Source: Nostoc sp. KVJ20
Lineage (GTDB): Bacteria > Cyanobacteriota > Cyanobacteriia > Cyanobacteriales > Nostocaceae
Direction of reading: 5' to 3'
NCBI RefSeq assembly: GCF_001712795.1
Contig: NZ_KV757673.1
Span: forward strand, 1 to 46,648
Length of the DNA stretch: 46,648 bases
This document shows, piece after piece, positions 16,272-24,382 of this stretch. The notes under the pieces are model-generated. The model saw nothing but the letters and a program-made list of their open reading frames with translations. It did not search any database and was not told the origin of the DNA. The first letter of the stretch is position 1; every line of letters starts with the position of its first letter. Both the position numbers and the translations under genes were made by a program.

Positions 16272-17090
16272 TTATAATCTAGCCGAACCTGATTTTTTCA
16301 TTCCAGGTGACTTTGGCGGAGTTGGGGTATTTGGTTGGCGACTAGTACGGAAAGTTACATTCACGCCTTCATTCGATTGCTCCAGCACCAATAGAGGCGT
16401 AGGTTTGGCTTTTTGATCCCAATGCATAGTAGCAATCCGACCTTGAATTATTGGTTGCCAACTATCTTCGTCTTCTATGGGGCTTAGGTAAGTTTCTATA
16501 CAATCAATAATTTGACTAATAGTCGCAGAAGTTGCTTGTGTCGGTAACTTCATTAACCGGATTTGAATCCGAAACAGCACTCGCTTGGCAGAGTTCCCTG
16601 GACTACCAGTTTCATACTCTACATCAAAAGTTTCATCTACTTGCCGTCCAGCGCTATTAGCAATTCCAACCGATCCTTGTTGGGCTTGATTTGGACGTAG
16701 AGCTTGAGAAATTTTTTCTTTGATCTGAATCTTTATTTGATTAAGAATTGCAAAATGAAACACCTCCTCTGACATCCGCATTCGCAGATAATCCAGGTTA
16801 AAGTCCCGTGAATTGACCAAATCGGGATTAGTTTCCATTTTGCGAATTGTTTCCAGCGCCAGCTTAAACTTTTTCTCTAATTCTCGCGCCCGGAATTGTT
16901 CAAACTTAATTTTTTTCTCCAGCTTATCCATCTGGAGTTTACTATACACAATCAAAGCAATCACCGCTAAAGCCAGTCCTCCAGAAGTTACCAACAATAA
17001 TGGTGGCATTTGAGGATTACTTGCTGGCACTTCCTGGGATGCTTTTTTAGGCTTTCCTGGGGTTTGGGCAAGAAACATCGAAGTGGGCAT
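16272..17090 (-). CDS. membrane-anchored coiled-coil protein of unknown function
   Basis: The 272-residue protein has a proline-rich N-terminus, one membrane span at about residues 31-49 (LLLVTSGGLALAVIALIVYS), a short coiled coil (about 54-85, rich in K, E, L) and a soluble C-terminal domain with mixed alpha/beta character and a proline-rich basic tail. I do not recognise the domain; such proteins appear cyanobacteria-specific to me. A start at the fifth codon (MFLAQTP) is also possible. It faces devA tail to tail and shares a short upstream region with the divergent HAD gene. Confidence 0.65.
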   Translation of the reverse strand: MPTSMFLAQTPGKPKKASQEVPASNPQMPPLLLVTSGGLALAVIALIVYSKLQMDKLEKKIKFEQFRARELEKKFKLALETIRKMETNPDLVNSRDFNLDYLRMRMSEEVFHFAILNQIKIQIKEKISQALRPNQAQQGSVGIANSAGRQVDETFDVEYETGSPGNSAKRVLFRIQIRLMKLPTQATSATISQIIDCIETYLSPIEDEDSWQPIIQGRIATMHWDQKAKPTPLLVLEQSNEGVNVTFRTSRQPNTPTPPKSPGMKKSGSARL

Positions 17091-17195
17091 GGTTGGAAAA
17101 CTGAAAAACTTGACTCCTGATGTTTAGGATGCCCAAATCTTCAAGGTCATCTTGCTGTATCATTAATATTTTTAACAGCTTTTTACAAACTGCCT

Positions 17196-17993
17196 ATGTC
17201 CAGACACCAGAGCGTCCCTGCCCTGTCTGAAGTTTCATCTACAAGCTTTCTTCATATTCGTCTGATAGCCACAGATATGGATGGCACTCTAACCAGACGA
17301 GGAAAATTTACTCCCGCACTGTTACAAGCTTTAGAGGATTTAGCGGCAGCTGACATTAAGGTGCTGATTGTCACAGGACGTTCTGCTGGATGGGTGAGTG
17401 GATTGAGTAGTTTGATGCCAGTAGCAGGTGCGATCGCAGAAAATGGCGGTTTGTACTTTCCACCGGGGAACCATAAACCAGTAGTTTTAACACCCATTCC
17501 CGATTTAGCTAAACATCGCCAGCAGTTAGCTACAACTTTTGAGAATTTACAAACTAAATTTCCCCAAATCAAAGAATCTGCTGATAATCGCTTTCGCACC
17601 ACCGACTGGACTTTTGATGTAGCTGGTTTGCTTCAAGATGAAATACAAACCCTAGATAGTCTTTGTCAACAAATGGGTTGGGGATTTACCTATAGCAATG
17701 TGCAGTGTCACATTAAACCCCAAGGACAAGATAAAGCTGTGGGATTGTTGCAAGTATTGCGCGAATATTTGCCCCAGTACTCATCAGAACAAATTGTCAC
17801 TGTGGGTGATAGTCCCAATGATGAAAGTTTATTTGATCAGCGTTATTTTCCTATTTCTGTAGGCGTGGCAAACGTGCTGGAATATATAAATCAGTTGAAA
17901 TATCACCCTGCTTATATTACTAGCGCTGCTGAAGGCGAAGGATTTTGTGAGTTATCTAGTTATATTTTAAAAAGCTTGTACATCCCAAGTTAG
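17196..17993 (+). CDS. HAD-superfamily phosphatase (Cof/type IIB-like)
   Basis: The 265-residue protein carries HAD motif I as DMDGT at residues 27-31 (nucleophile Asp27), motif II in LIVTGRS, and motif IV as VTVGDSPNDESLF near the C-terminus. The cap between motifs II and III with a lysine in CHIKPQGQDKAVG fits the C2 (Cof-like) class, which acts on sugar phosphates and similar small metabolites. The specific substrate is not evident. It is divergent from the membrane coiled-coil gene and precedes the Uma2 gene by 50 bp. Confidence 0.88.
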   Translation: MSRHQSVPALSEVSSTSFLHIRLIATDMDGTLTRRGKFTPALLQALEDLAAADIKVLIVTGRSAGWVSGLSSLMPVAGAIAENGGLYFPPGNHKPVVLTPIPDLAKHRQQLATTFENLQTKFPQIKESADNRFRTTDWTFDVAGLLQDEIQTLDSLCQQMGWGFTYSNVQCHIKPQGQDKAVGLLQVLREYLPQYSSEQIVTVGDSPNDESLFDQRYFPISVGVANVLEYINQLKYHPAYITSAAEGEGFCELSSYILKSLYIPS

Positions 17994-18043
17994 GAAGAAC
18001 TAGAGTTGTTTTACAATAATTTTGTAGCGCTGATTTTACAACC

Positions 18044-18784
18044 ATGACGGCTACTTTACCTGTTAGTGTCGAATCAGAAATTTTCTATCCCAGTGCTGAT
18101 GGTCAACCAGTGGCAGAAACCTACGACCACCTTTATGCTTTACTAACTACCTTAGAAGTCCTGAAACAGTATTTGGCAAATCGTCAGGCAACAGTCTTGG
18201 CAAATCAATTTCTTTACTATGCACAGGGCTTTCCCAAGTTGCGGGTAGCGCCAGATGTGATGGTGATTTTTGATGTCGCACCCGGCGGTCGAGACAACTA
18301 TAAAATCTGGGAAGAGGGTCAAGTACCGACAGTTATTTTTGAGATGACATCTTTTGGGACTAAGGGACAAGACGAAATCTTCAAAAAGACCCTCTATGAG
18401 CAGCTAGGTGTCAAGGAATACTGGCTATTTGACCCTAAAAGCGAGTGGGTGGAACAACAGTTACGTGGCTATCGCTTGCGGGGAGAAATCTACGAACCTA
18501 TAGAGGATGGACGCAGTGAACCATTACAACTGCGTTTGGTGGTTGAGGGAAAACTAATTGGGTTTTATCGAGAGGATACAGGGGAAAAATTACTGATTCC
18601 TGGTGAACTGGCACAAGCTTTAAGGCAGGAAGTTTTAGCAAGACAGCAAGCAGAAGAACTGGTAGAACAGGAACGCCAACGAGCAGAACAGGAACGCCAA
18701 CGAGCAGAACAGGCAGAATTGCAAATAGAACAGTTAAAGGCGAGGTTGCGATCGCTCAATGTAGACCCCGATACTATTCAGTAA
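18044..18784 (+). CDS. Uma2-family PD-(D/E)XK nuclease-like protein
   Basis: This 246-residue protein belongs to the Uma2 family, greatly expanded in cyanobacteria, with a restriction-endonuclease-like fold. Asp71 in RVAPDVMVIFD and Glu100 in VIFEMTS, followed by a lysine, form the expected catalytic constellation, and YEQLGVKEYWLFDP is the family signature. The C-terminus is a charged helix containing a tandem duplication of ERQRAEQ, visible as a repeat at DNA level near 18666-18706. Biological role in cyanobacteria is unknown. A HIP1 site falls in the last codons. Confidence 0.88.
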   Translation: MTATLPVSVESEIFYPSADGQPVAETYDHLYALLTTLEVLKQYLANRQATVLANQFLYYAQGFPKLRVAPDVMVIFDVAPGGRDNYKIWEEGQVPTVIFEMTSFGTKGQDEIFKKTLYEQLGVKEYWLFDPKSEWVEQQLRGYRLRGEIYEPIEDGRSEPLQLRLVVEGKLIGFYREDTGEKLLIPGELAQALRQEVLARQQAEELVEQERQRAEQERQRAEQAELQIEQLKARLRSLNVDPDTIQ

Positions 18785-18870
18785 CGAGTGCGGCTTTTTT
18801 GAAAAGACTAATTTTATTTTGGTGTAAAGTTCAAAAACAGAATTATATATTTTATGTGAGTAAAGTATCA

Positions 18871-19581
18871 CTACAAAGGAGTTTCTAAAAACCACTCATA
18901 ACCAGCTTTAAACTGAGATTTACCATTTTGTTCAATTATGCTGCCATGCGCCATGATTACTCGTTCAAAATCCCAAGTGAGAAGCTGTTGAATTGACCAT
19001 TTAACTTTGACTTTATCCTGAGTCGCAAATTTCTCCAATAACGATGGACGAAGTTGGTTGTAACCACCTAGAAGTTTGGCTACTAACCTTGTGCTTGGCG
19101 AACATTGATCATCAAAATGGAAAACTGTATCAGTGACAATCAAAGTCCGGCTTTTGACATGAAAAAAGACGCATTCATTGAGTGGTGAAAATCCACTAGT
19201 ATCCAGTGTGTTAAAGCCTTGTACTAATAAATATTCGACCCCATCAATCAGGTGAATAGTGCGATCGCTAATAATCTGGTCGATTTGCAAATCTGGTCGT
19301 TTCCGCTCTAGACCAGATACTACCCATAGTTTGGCACGAGGATAGCACAGCTTGAAGTCAGCAACAAATAGATGATGATACAAGTTGGGGGCGACGATGT
19401 AAATAACTTCTCCCAATTGATTTAGCTCATTGATAGTTGCGTCATCTATGCCAATAGGTGAGATCACCATTAATTTGCCACTGGTTAGACGAATCACAGT
19501 CATCCTCGTCCCTACTTCCAAGCCAAAATATTTTAGGGGTTGTTCAGCAACCCAAAGGTCAGTATCAATTGCTTTAAGCAT
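18871..19581 (-). CDS. DUF4336-type protein, metallo-hydrolase-like
   Basis: This 236-residue protein looks like a DUF4336 member: it begins LKAIDTDLWVAEQPLKYFGLEVG, contains APNLYHHLFVADFKLCYP, and later VTDTVFHF and a C-terminal MAHGSII. The layout recalls the metallo-beta-lactamase fold with an HH pair and Asp/His positions, but the classical HxHxDH motif is absent, so activity is uncertain. It lies 30 bp after the MAPEG gene on the same strand, so the two are probably one transcription unit. Confidence 0.75.
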   Translation of the reverse strand: MLKAIDTDLWVAEQPLKYFGLEVGTRMTVIRLTSGKLMVISPIGIDDATINELNQLGEVIYIVAPNLYHHLFVADFKLCYPRAKLWVVSGLERKRPDLQIDQIISDRTIHLIDGVEYLLVQGFNTLDTSGFSPLNECVFFHVKSRTLIVTDTVFHFDDQCSPSTRLVAKLLGGYNQLRPSLLEKFATQDKVKVKWSIQQLLTWDFERVIMAHGSIIEQNGKSQFKAGYEWFLETPL

Positions 19582-19611
19582 TATAATTTTTGAGTTAGAA
19601 CCGTCGCTGGA

Positions 19612-20118
19612 CTATAAAAATTGCTGCACGCTGTAGTAAAGACAAGCCAGACTGCCGACGATATAAACTAGCCAAGTTCCGAAAAAACCGATCGCCCTGC
19701 CCGGTGATGGGCCATAAGTCTGTATTAATCCCCAGGCATGGGCAATCCGAGCTACTGTCAATAGAGTACCTAGCATCCACAACAGTCCGTTAAGAGCTTG
19801 CATCCACTCTAGGGCAATTAGGAACATGAGGCTAAGGGGTACGTATTCTGTAAAGTTCCCATGCGCTCGGATAGTACGCTGTAACACCCCATTTTCCATG
19901 TTTTTCGTGACAATAGATTGTTGTGTTATTTTTTCCACAAACTCTGCCCAAGTATTCAGATGATCTAAGTAATTGGGCTGTGAGGCAACCTCAGATAAAG
20001 ATGCACCATGCCAAATCCGAGTACGGGTGCGCTCCATTGCCACTCGATAGGATAAACCCAGAGCAAGTAGCCCATGACAGCCGATAAAGAAGGTTGAAAT
20101 AGGAATCAGAACAGGCAT
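19612..20118 (-). CDS. MAPEG-family membrane protein
   Basis: The 168-residue protein has four hydrophobic segments and the MAPEG pattern: an early helix with a basic loop, the HGNFTEYVPLSLMFLIALEW region with Asn-Glu in helix 2, and RIAHAWGL in helix 3. Members act on lipophilic substrates with glutathione (transferase or peroxidase activity) or are of unknown role in bacteria. The loop between the first two helices is longer than usual (about residues 35-75). I start at ATG 20118, two codons inside a TTG. It precedes the DUF4336 gene. Confidence 0.85.
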   Translation of the reverse strand: MPVLIPISTFFIGCHGLLALGLSYRVAMERTRTRIWHGASLSEVASQPNYLDHLNTWAEFVEKITQQSIVTKNMENGVLQRTIRAHGNFTEYVPLSLMFLIALEWMQALNGLLWMLGTLLTVARIAHAWGLIQTYGPSPGRAIGFFGTWLVYIVGSLACLYYSVQQFL

Positions 20119-20388
20119 TGACAATCACTCGAATCAAAATCCTAACTTTGAAAATACTTGCCTGCAATTGTTACTGTCTTTTCAATTCTTGCGGAATATC
20201 GAAATCTACTTTTTGAGACAATCAGGTTGAAGTATTTAACAAACAGAATTCAGGAGTCAGGAGCCAGAATTCAGAATTTAATTCTGTGTGAGTGGCTTAT
20301 GAATAAAGGGGTTTAAGTCCCCCACCAAATTAATTCTGGATTTTGCATTCTTCTTCAAATTGCTGTTAATACTTGATTGTCTCTGCCC
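20119..20388. other. divergent spacer with dispersed repeat
   Basis: This is the promoter region for the MAPEG gene (minus) and the AraC-type regulator (plus). It contains a dispersed repeat at about 20241-20360 that resembles the element at 38816-38931. No regulator site can be assigned. Confidence 0.45.
20241..20360. repeat. dispersed inverted-repeat element (CAGGAGTCAGGAGCC type), copy 1
   Basis: It begins ACAGAATTCAGGAGTCAGGA, continues GCCAGAATTC, and ends with GCATTCTTCTTCAA. The same opening and a similar end (GAATTCTTCTTCAA) bound the element at 38816-38931. A GGGTTTAAG-type block in its middle resembles another at about 39068. It is non-coding and has the look of a small palindromic mobile repeat. 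Confidence 0.6.
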
Positions 20389-21303
20389 ATGAATCTGCTA
20401 AAAGAGTTTTTGTTCAATCCCCCAGAATGTAAAATTCCTCTTGATCAGCCCCCACTAGAAGCTCTACCGCAGTGGGGACACTGGCTAGAAACACCAGAGT
20501 TGATGGTAGCAATCATTCCGCCAGGACATTTAGAAGTCAATATTCGCTCACCACTTAACCTTGTGGTAACAAGTTTTGGGGAAACTCGTGGGATTGCTGC
20601 CTTCAATGCTGATCGACTGCAACCTTACCAAGCGCTACCAGGAGGTTTTGATATTGTGCCTCAAGGCAGTACTTATAGTTCGGTGGAAGATGCTTCTTGT
20701 TTTGTGGTGTTTGGATATTCCCAATCTTTTCTAGAGCGGATAGTCAAAGTGGAAGCAGAGGGACAGAAAATTGAATTACAGCCAGGGCAAATTCCCAAAA
20801 CTCATTGGGGCTTGAGTGCTGCGATCGCTATGCAAGAATTTTTTGATAATGGACAAATTGGTGGTGCATTTTACTTAGAATCGGTTGCAACGGCGGTGTT
20901 AGCACAGATTATTCACCGACGTTCAAATCTATCTGGACGGCTCAAACGTCCACCAGAGTTTTTAGACCCAAATTTGTTAAAGTCTGCCTTGGAATACGTC
21001 AGAGCGCATCTATCCGAGGAACTTAACCTGAACCAGATTGCTGCTACGGTAGGATTCAGTCCCTACCATTTCGCACGAGCATTTAAAGTCACAACTGGAC
21101 TATCGCCTTATCAATATGTCCTCCGGTGTCGGCTGGAACTTGCCCAAAAACTCTTACAAAACCAAAAGCGATCGCTAGCACAGGTAGCCGCAGAAGCGGG
21201 ATTTGGCAACCAAAGTCACATGACATCTGTGTTTCAACGAATGCTACGCACAACTCCCAAGCAATATCAGCAAGAAATAGGTAGTATTTTAGACCATACA
21301 TAA
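20389..21303 (+). CDS. AraC-family transcriptional regulator
   Basis: The 304-residue protein has an N-terminal cupin-like sensing region (about 1-190) and a C-terminal pair of helix-turn-helix motifs: LNLNQIAATVGFSPYHFARA and LAQVAAEAGFGNQSHMTSVF, followed by the typical TPKQY. It is a DNA-binding regulator of unknown ligand. I begin at ATG 20389, since the upstream TTG adds only four residues. The divergent MAPEG/DUF4336 unit is the obvious candidate target. Confidence 0.9.
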   Translation: MNLLKEFLFNPPECKIPLDQPPLEALPQWGHWLETPELMVAIIPPGHLEVNIRSPLNLVVTSFGETRGIAAFNADRLQPYQALPGGFDIVPQGSTYSSVEDASCFVVFGYSQSFLERIVKVEAEGQKIELQPGQIPKTHWGLSAAIAMQEFFDNGQIGGAFYLESVATAVLAQIIHRRSNLSGRLKRPPEFLDPNLLKSALEYVRAHLSEELNLNQIAATVGFSPYHFARAFKVTTGLSPYQYVLRCRLELAQKLLQNQKRSLAQVAAEAGFGNQSHMTSVFQRMLRTTPKQYQQEIGSILDHT

Positions 21304-21767
21304 AATCTTATGTGTAGTTTTCTGCAAGACGGTCTGAAAAACTTTATCCTCTCTGGGTTTGAAAACTTGCTATATCTAAATTTTTCACAACAGAAAATCA
21401 AGCCTTTCAAGATCATCTTGCAGGTTTTTGGTTATACCTCAGCCTAATGCCAAGTAAACAATTTGTTACCTGCATCTTTGCTATATTTATTACCTTATAC
21501 AGAATACAATAGATAAATCTCTAGTACATTTCAACCTAGTAAGTCTCAACAATACTGATTTAATTGATCAGACTGTTTTATACAGTCATTTGCAAGCAAA
21601 ACTGAATCAAAGGATAAATAAACCGCCAGCCTTTTAAGCACCCAGAGACGCTAAGAGACTAATAGATACTTTGAGGAAAGGTTAGCGTTTTATTTCCTAC
21701 TTCCACTAGAAAGTCCAAGACCAATGTAGAGTCAAGAATTTACCTTCAAATACTGAGGTATCAAATT
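21304..21767. other. gap between AraC gene and small gene, nothing certain
   Basis: About 460 AT-rich bases without a coding frame on either strand that I would support. A fragment resembling the common CAGAGACGC repeat occurs near 21642. The promoter of the 55-aa gene presumably lies in the right half. Confidence 0.4.
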
Positions 21768-21935
21768 ATGCAAGAAATTGAAAGATTTTTTGGCAACTTG
21801 TTCAGTGGTATAGTCAACCGCTTTAAGTATTCTGCGATGGACGCTGCTGATCGGAAAATGAGAGAAACTATCGACGAGCAGGTAGAACAACGGCGGCAAA
21901 AACCCAAACCCAAAGATCAAGAAGATCGCCAGTAG
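21768..21935 (+). CDS. small hydrophilic protein, 55 residues
   Basis: This short gene encodes MQEIERFFGNLFSGIVNRFK and a very polar remainder rich in R, K, E and Q. GAGG lies nine bases before the ATG. A strong terminator follows 28 bp after the stop, so the gene is bracketed by its own expression signals, which is the main evidence that it is real. The first 20 residues could form an amphipathic helix that associates with a membrane or partner; the rest looks disordered. Function unknown. Confidence 0.65.
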   Translation: MQEIERFFGNLFSGIVNRFKYSAMDAADRKMRETIDEQVEQRRQKPKPKDQEDRQ

Positions 21936-21962
21936 ATAGGTATTTTGGGTTTAATGCAACAT

Positions 21963-22001
21963 AGCGCTTCCCAATTGTTGAGTGGGTAGCGCTCTTTTTT
22001 T
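21963..22001 (+). terminator. Rho-independent terminator after the 55-aa gene
   Basis: AGCGCT-T-CCCA at 21963-21973 pairs with TGGG-T-AGCGCT at 21983-21993, giving a 10-bp stem with one T/T mismatch. CTTTTTTT follows directly. It also insulates rpsB from upstream transcription. Confidence 0.85.
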
Positions 22002-22079
22002 GCCCTCACTCGGTCAAGCAACTACAACTCTTCGGAATATGCTAACCTAGTATGGTTAACTAATCTCGCACATCTAAGA

Positions 22080-22132
22080 ATTCGGGTGTTTCCCAGTTGG
22101 GAAATGCACTTGGATGGAGGTTTAACCCGAAT
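22080..22132 (+). promoter_or_regulatory. structured rpsB leader
   Basis: ATTCGGGT at 22080-22087 pairs perfectly with ACCCGAAT at 22125-22132, enclosing a second perfect stem TTTCCCA/TGGGAAA (22089-22104, two-base centre). The structure ends 16 bases before the rpsB ATG, right at the presumed GGAG ribosome-binding site (22134-22137). This is the layout of a ribosomal-protein autoregulatory leader. I do not recognise it as a catalogued S2 leader. The region is open on the coding strand but is better read as leader than as an N-terminal extension. Confidence 0.45.
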
Positions 22133-22148
22133 CGGAGTTGAAAAATAT

Positions 22149-22943
22149 ATGCCAGTAGTTTCATTGGCTCAAATGATGGAGTCAGGGGTTCACTTTGGGC
22201 ATCAGACCCGGCGTTGGAACCCAAAAATGTCTCCTTACATTTATACTTCCCGCAATGGTGTGCATATTATCGACTTGGTGCAAACTGCCCAGTTGATGGA
22301 CAATGCTTACAACTACATGCGATCGCACGCAGAACAAGGGAAGAAGTTTCTTTTCGTTGGCACTAAACGCCAAGCAGCTGGAATTATTGCCCAAGAAGCC
22401 AGCCGTTGCGGTTCCCACTACATTAACCAACGCTGGTTGGGTGGAATGTTGACTAATTGGGCAACCATCAAAACACGGGTAGATCGTCTGAAAGATTTAG
22501 AACGCCGTGAAGAAACTGGCGCACTAGATTTATTGCCCAAAAAAGAAGCATCAATGCTACGTCGGGAAATGACGAAGCTTCAGAAATACTTGGGTGGCAT
22601 TAAAACAATGCGGAAAGTACCCGATATCGTGGTGATTGTAGACCAACGGCGGGAATATAACGCAGTTCAAGAATGCCAAAAGCTGAATATTCCCATTGTG
22701 TCCATGTTGGATACAAACTGTGACCCGGATGTAGTAGATATCCCCATCCCGGCTAACGACGATGCGATCAGGTCAATCAAGCTAATAGTTGGAAAATTGG
22801 CGGATGCCATTTATGAAGGTCGTCACGGTCAGCTAGATGCTGAAGAGTATGACGAAGATTACGACGGTGGTGAGTATGACGATGACTACGAAGAAACCGA
22901 ATATACTGACGCGGTAATTCCCGACGAAGAAACAGAGGAATAG
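22149..22943 (+). CDS. rpsB: 30S ribosomal protein S2
   Basis: S2 binds late in 30S assembly and helps hold S1. The 264-residue protein starts at MPVVSLAQMMESGVHFGHQT, the universal S2 opening, so I reject the longer GTG-started frame from 22086. The conserved RWLGGMLTNW and PDIVVIVDQRREYNAVQEC motifs are present. Its C-terminus carries an acidic, tyrosine-rich extension of about 40 residues (YDEDYDGGEYDDDYEE), a feature of several cyanobacterial S2 proteins. tsf follows, the usual order. Confidence 0.98.
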   Translation: MPVVSLAQMMESGVHFGHQTRRWNPKMSPYIYTSRNGVHIIDLVQTAQLMDNAYNYMRSHAEQGKKFLFVGTKRQAAGIIAQEASRCGSHYINQRWLGGMLTNWATIKTRVDRLKDLERREETGALDLLPKKEASMLRREMTKLQKYLGGIKTMRKVPDIVVIVDQRREYNAVQECQKLNIPIVSMLDTNCDPDVVDIPIPANDDAIRSIKLIVGKLADAIYEGRHGQLDAEEYDEDYDGGEYDDDYEETEYTDAVIPDEETEE

Positions 22944-23150
22944 TCCTGAGTGAAGAGTGCTGAGTGCTGAGTAAGATAGAAAGACTCAGCAAATTGGATA
23001 GTGCTGAGTCTTGATTTTTGAAGTTGTGATTTGTCAATGAAGAATAAAATTGATAACTGAACACTCAAAACTCAGCACTCAAAACTCAGCACTCAGTACT
23101 AAATTAGGTGAGTGATTACAACTCAAGGTCAAGTTAGGAATTGAGGCAAC
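22944..23150. repeat. rpsB-tsf spacer with heptamer repeats
   Basis: GAGTGCT-type heptamers at about 22950-22975 and complementary CACTCAAAACTCAG-type units at about 23060-23100 flank a terminator-like hairpin. The complementary arrays could themselves pair across about 100 bases. Confidence 0.7.
22983..23019 (+). terminator. terminator-like hairpin between rpsB and tsf
   Basis: GACTCAGCA at 22983-22991 pairs perfectly over 9 bp with TGCTGAGTC at 23002-23010, followed by TTGATTTTT. It could terminate or attenuate transcription between rpsB and tsf, so tsf may rely partly on its own promoter. It may also have arisen from the local GCTGAGT repeats. Confidence 0.5.
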
Positions 23151-24095
23151 ATGGCGGAAATATCTGCAAAACTCGTCCAAGAGCTACGCCAAAAAACTGG
23201 TGCTGGCATGATGGACTGCAAAAAGGCGCTGATAGAGACTGAAGGCAACGTAGAAGAAGCCGCAGACTGGCTACGGAAAAAAGGCATCTCCAAGGCGGGA
23301 GCAAAAAGCGATCGCATTGCGGCAGAAGGTCTAGTAGACACTTACATTCAACCCGGTGGTCGGGTGGGTGTACTCATAGAAGTCAACTGCCAAACCGACT
23401 TTGTGGCTCGTAACGAGGCTTTTAAAGCTTTAGTTAAGAATCTAGCAAAGCAAGCAGCGACAGCTGATAGTGTTGAGTCTTTGTTAGCTCAACCCTATAT
23501 TGAGAATGAAAGTGCGACTGTAGAAGAATCCATCAAGCAAACCATTGCTACTCTTGGTGAAAACATCCAAGTGCGCCGCTTTGTTAATTTTGCAATAGCA
23601 GAAGGCACACAAGGTGTAGTAGACAGCTACATTCACACTGGCGGTAGAGTTGGTGTATTGGTAGAACTGGGTTCCCAAACTGAGTCAGCGGCTACTAATT
23701 CAGAGTTCCAAACCTTGGCACGGAACACTGCAATGCAAGTTGCGGCTTGCCCCAATGTCGAGTATGTGAGCGTAGACCAAATTCCCGCTGAAATTGCCCA
23801 AAAGGAAAAAGACATTGAAATGGGCAAGGATGATTTGGCGAACAAGCCTGAAAACATCAAAGAAAAGATTGTTCAGGGACGGATTGAAAAACGCCTGAAA
23901 GAATTGACTTTGCTCGATCAGCCTTACATTCGCGATCAGAGTATTTCTGTGGAAGACCTCTTGAAGCAAGCGAAGGCTCAATTAGGCGAAGAGATTCAAG
24001 TAACCCGTTTTGTCCGCTATATACTGGGCGAGGGCATTGAAAAGCAAGAAATGAGCTTTGCTGATGAAGTTGCTGCACAAATTGGCAGTAAGTAA
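23151..24095 (+). CDS. tsf: translation elongation factor Ts
   Basis: EF-Ts is the nucleotide exchange factor for EF-Tu. The 314-residue protein begins with the UBA-like domain containing LRQKTGAGMMDCKKAL, then two core subdomains that each carry a GGRVGVL(I/V)E motif. NCQTDFVARNEAF, the EF-Tu-contacting segment, is intact. Both halves also carry a QPYI-x-GE(N/E)IQV-x-RFV block, showing the internal duplication clearly. It follows rpsB in the usual order and is closed by a terminator 136 bp downstream. Confidence 0.98.
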   Translation: MAEISAKLVQELRQKTGAGMMDCKKALIETEGNVEEAADWLRKKGISKAGAKSDRIAAEGLVDTYIQPGGRVGVLIEVNCQTDFVARNEAFKALVKNLAKQAATADSVESLLAQPYIENESATVEESIKQTIATLGENIQVRRFVNFAIAEGTQGVVDSYIHTGGRVGVLVELGSQTESAATNSEFQTLARNTAMQVAACPNVEYVSVDQIPAEIAQKEKDIEMGKDDLANKPENIKEKIVQGRIEKRLKELTLLDQPYIRDQSISVEDLLKQAKAQLGEEIQVTRFVRYILGEGIEKQEMSFADEVAAQIGSK

Positions 24096-24230
24096 TATTA
24101 GTTATTGGTCATTAGTCATTAGTCATTAGTCATTGGTCATTGATCATTGGTCATTGGTCATTAATCTTTACCAAGGACAAAGGACAAAGGACAAATGACA
24201 AAAGACAAATGACTAATGACTCTTTACAAA
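24096..24230. repeat. GGTCATTA heptamer array after tsf
   Basis: About nine copies of a 7-bp unit (GTCATTA/GTCATTG) from about 24110 to 24168 are followed by the complementary unit (GACAAAG/AATGAC) to about 24220, making a potential long imperfect hairpin downstream of tsf. Confidence 0.75.
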
Positions 24231-24264
24231 ACAGGTCAAGCAAATAGCCTGGCCTGTGTTTTTT
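24231..24264 (+). terminator. Rho-independent terminator downstream of tsf
   Basis: ACAGG-T-CA-A-GC at 24231-24241 pairs with GC-C-TG-G-CCTGT at 24247-24257, a stem of about 11 bp with one wobble and one mismatch. GTTTTTT follows. It closes the rpsB-tsf unit. Confidence 0.75.
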
Positions 24265-24382
24265 AGTAGATATGCGAAATATTGCATTTAATTTAAAATC
24301 TAAAATCCTTTGGAAAGTTATTCTAAAATAAATTCGTACATTTGTACTATGTAATAGTTCACATGGGCAAGAACGAAAAGAT

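Noticed and set aside
22086..22148. N-terminal extension of ribosomal protein S2 from a GTG
   Set aside because: The universal S2 start is at 22149 and the upstream bases form a perfect nested stem better read as leader RNA.
24096..24220. Tandem repeats considered as a CRISPR array
   Set aside because: The units are 7 bp, contiguous, without unique spacers; no cas genes are present.
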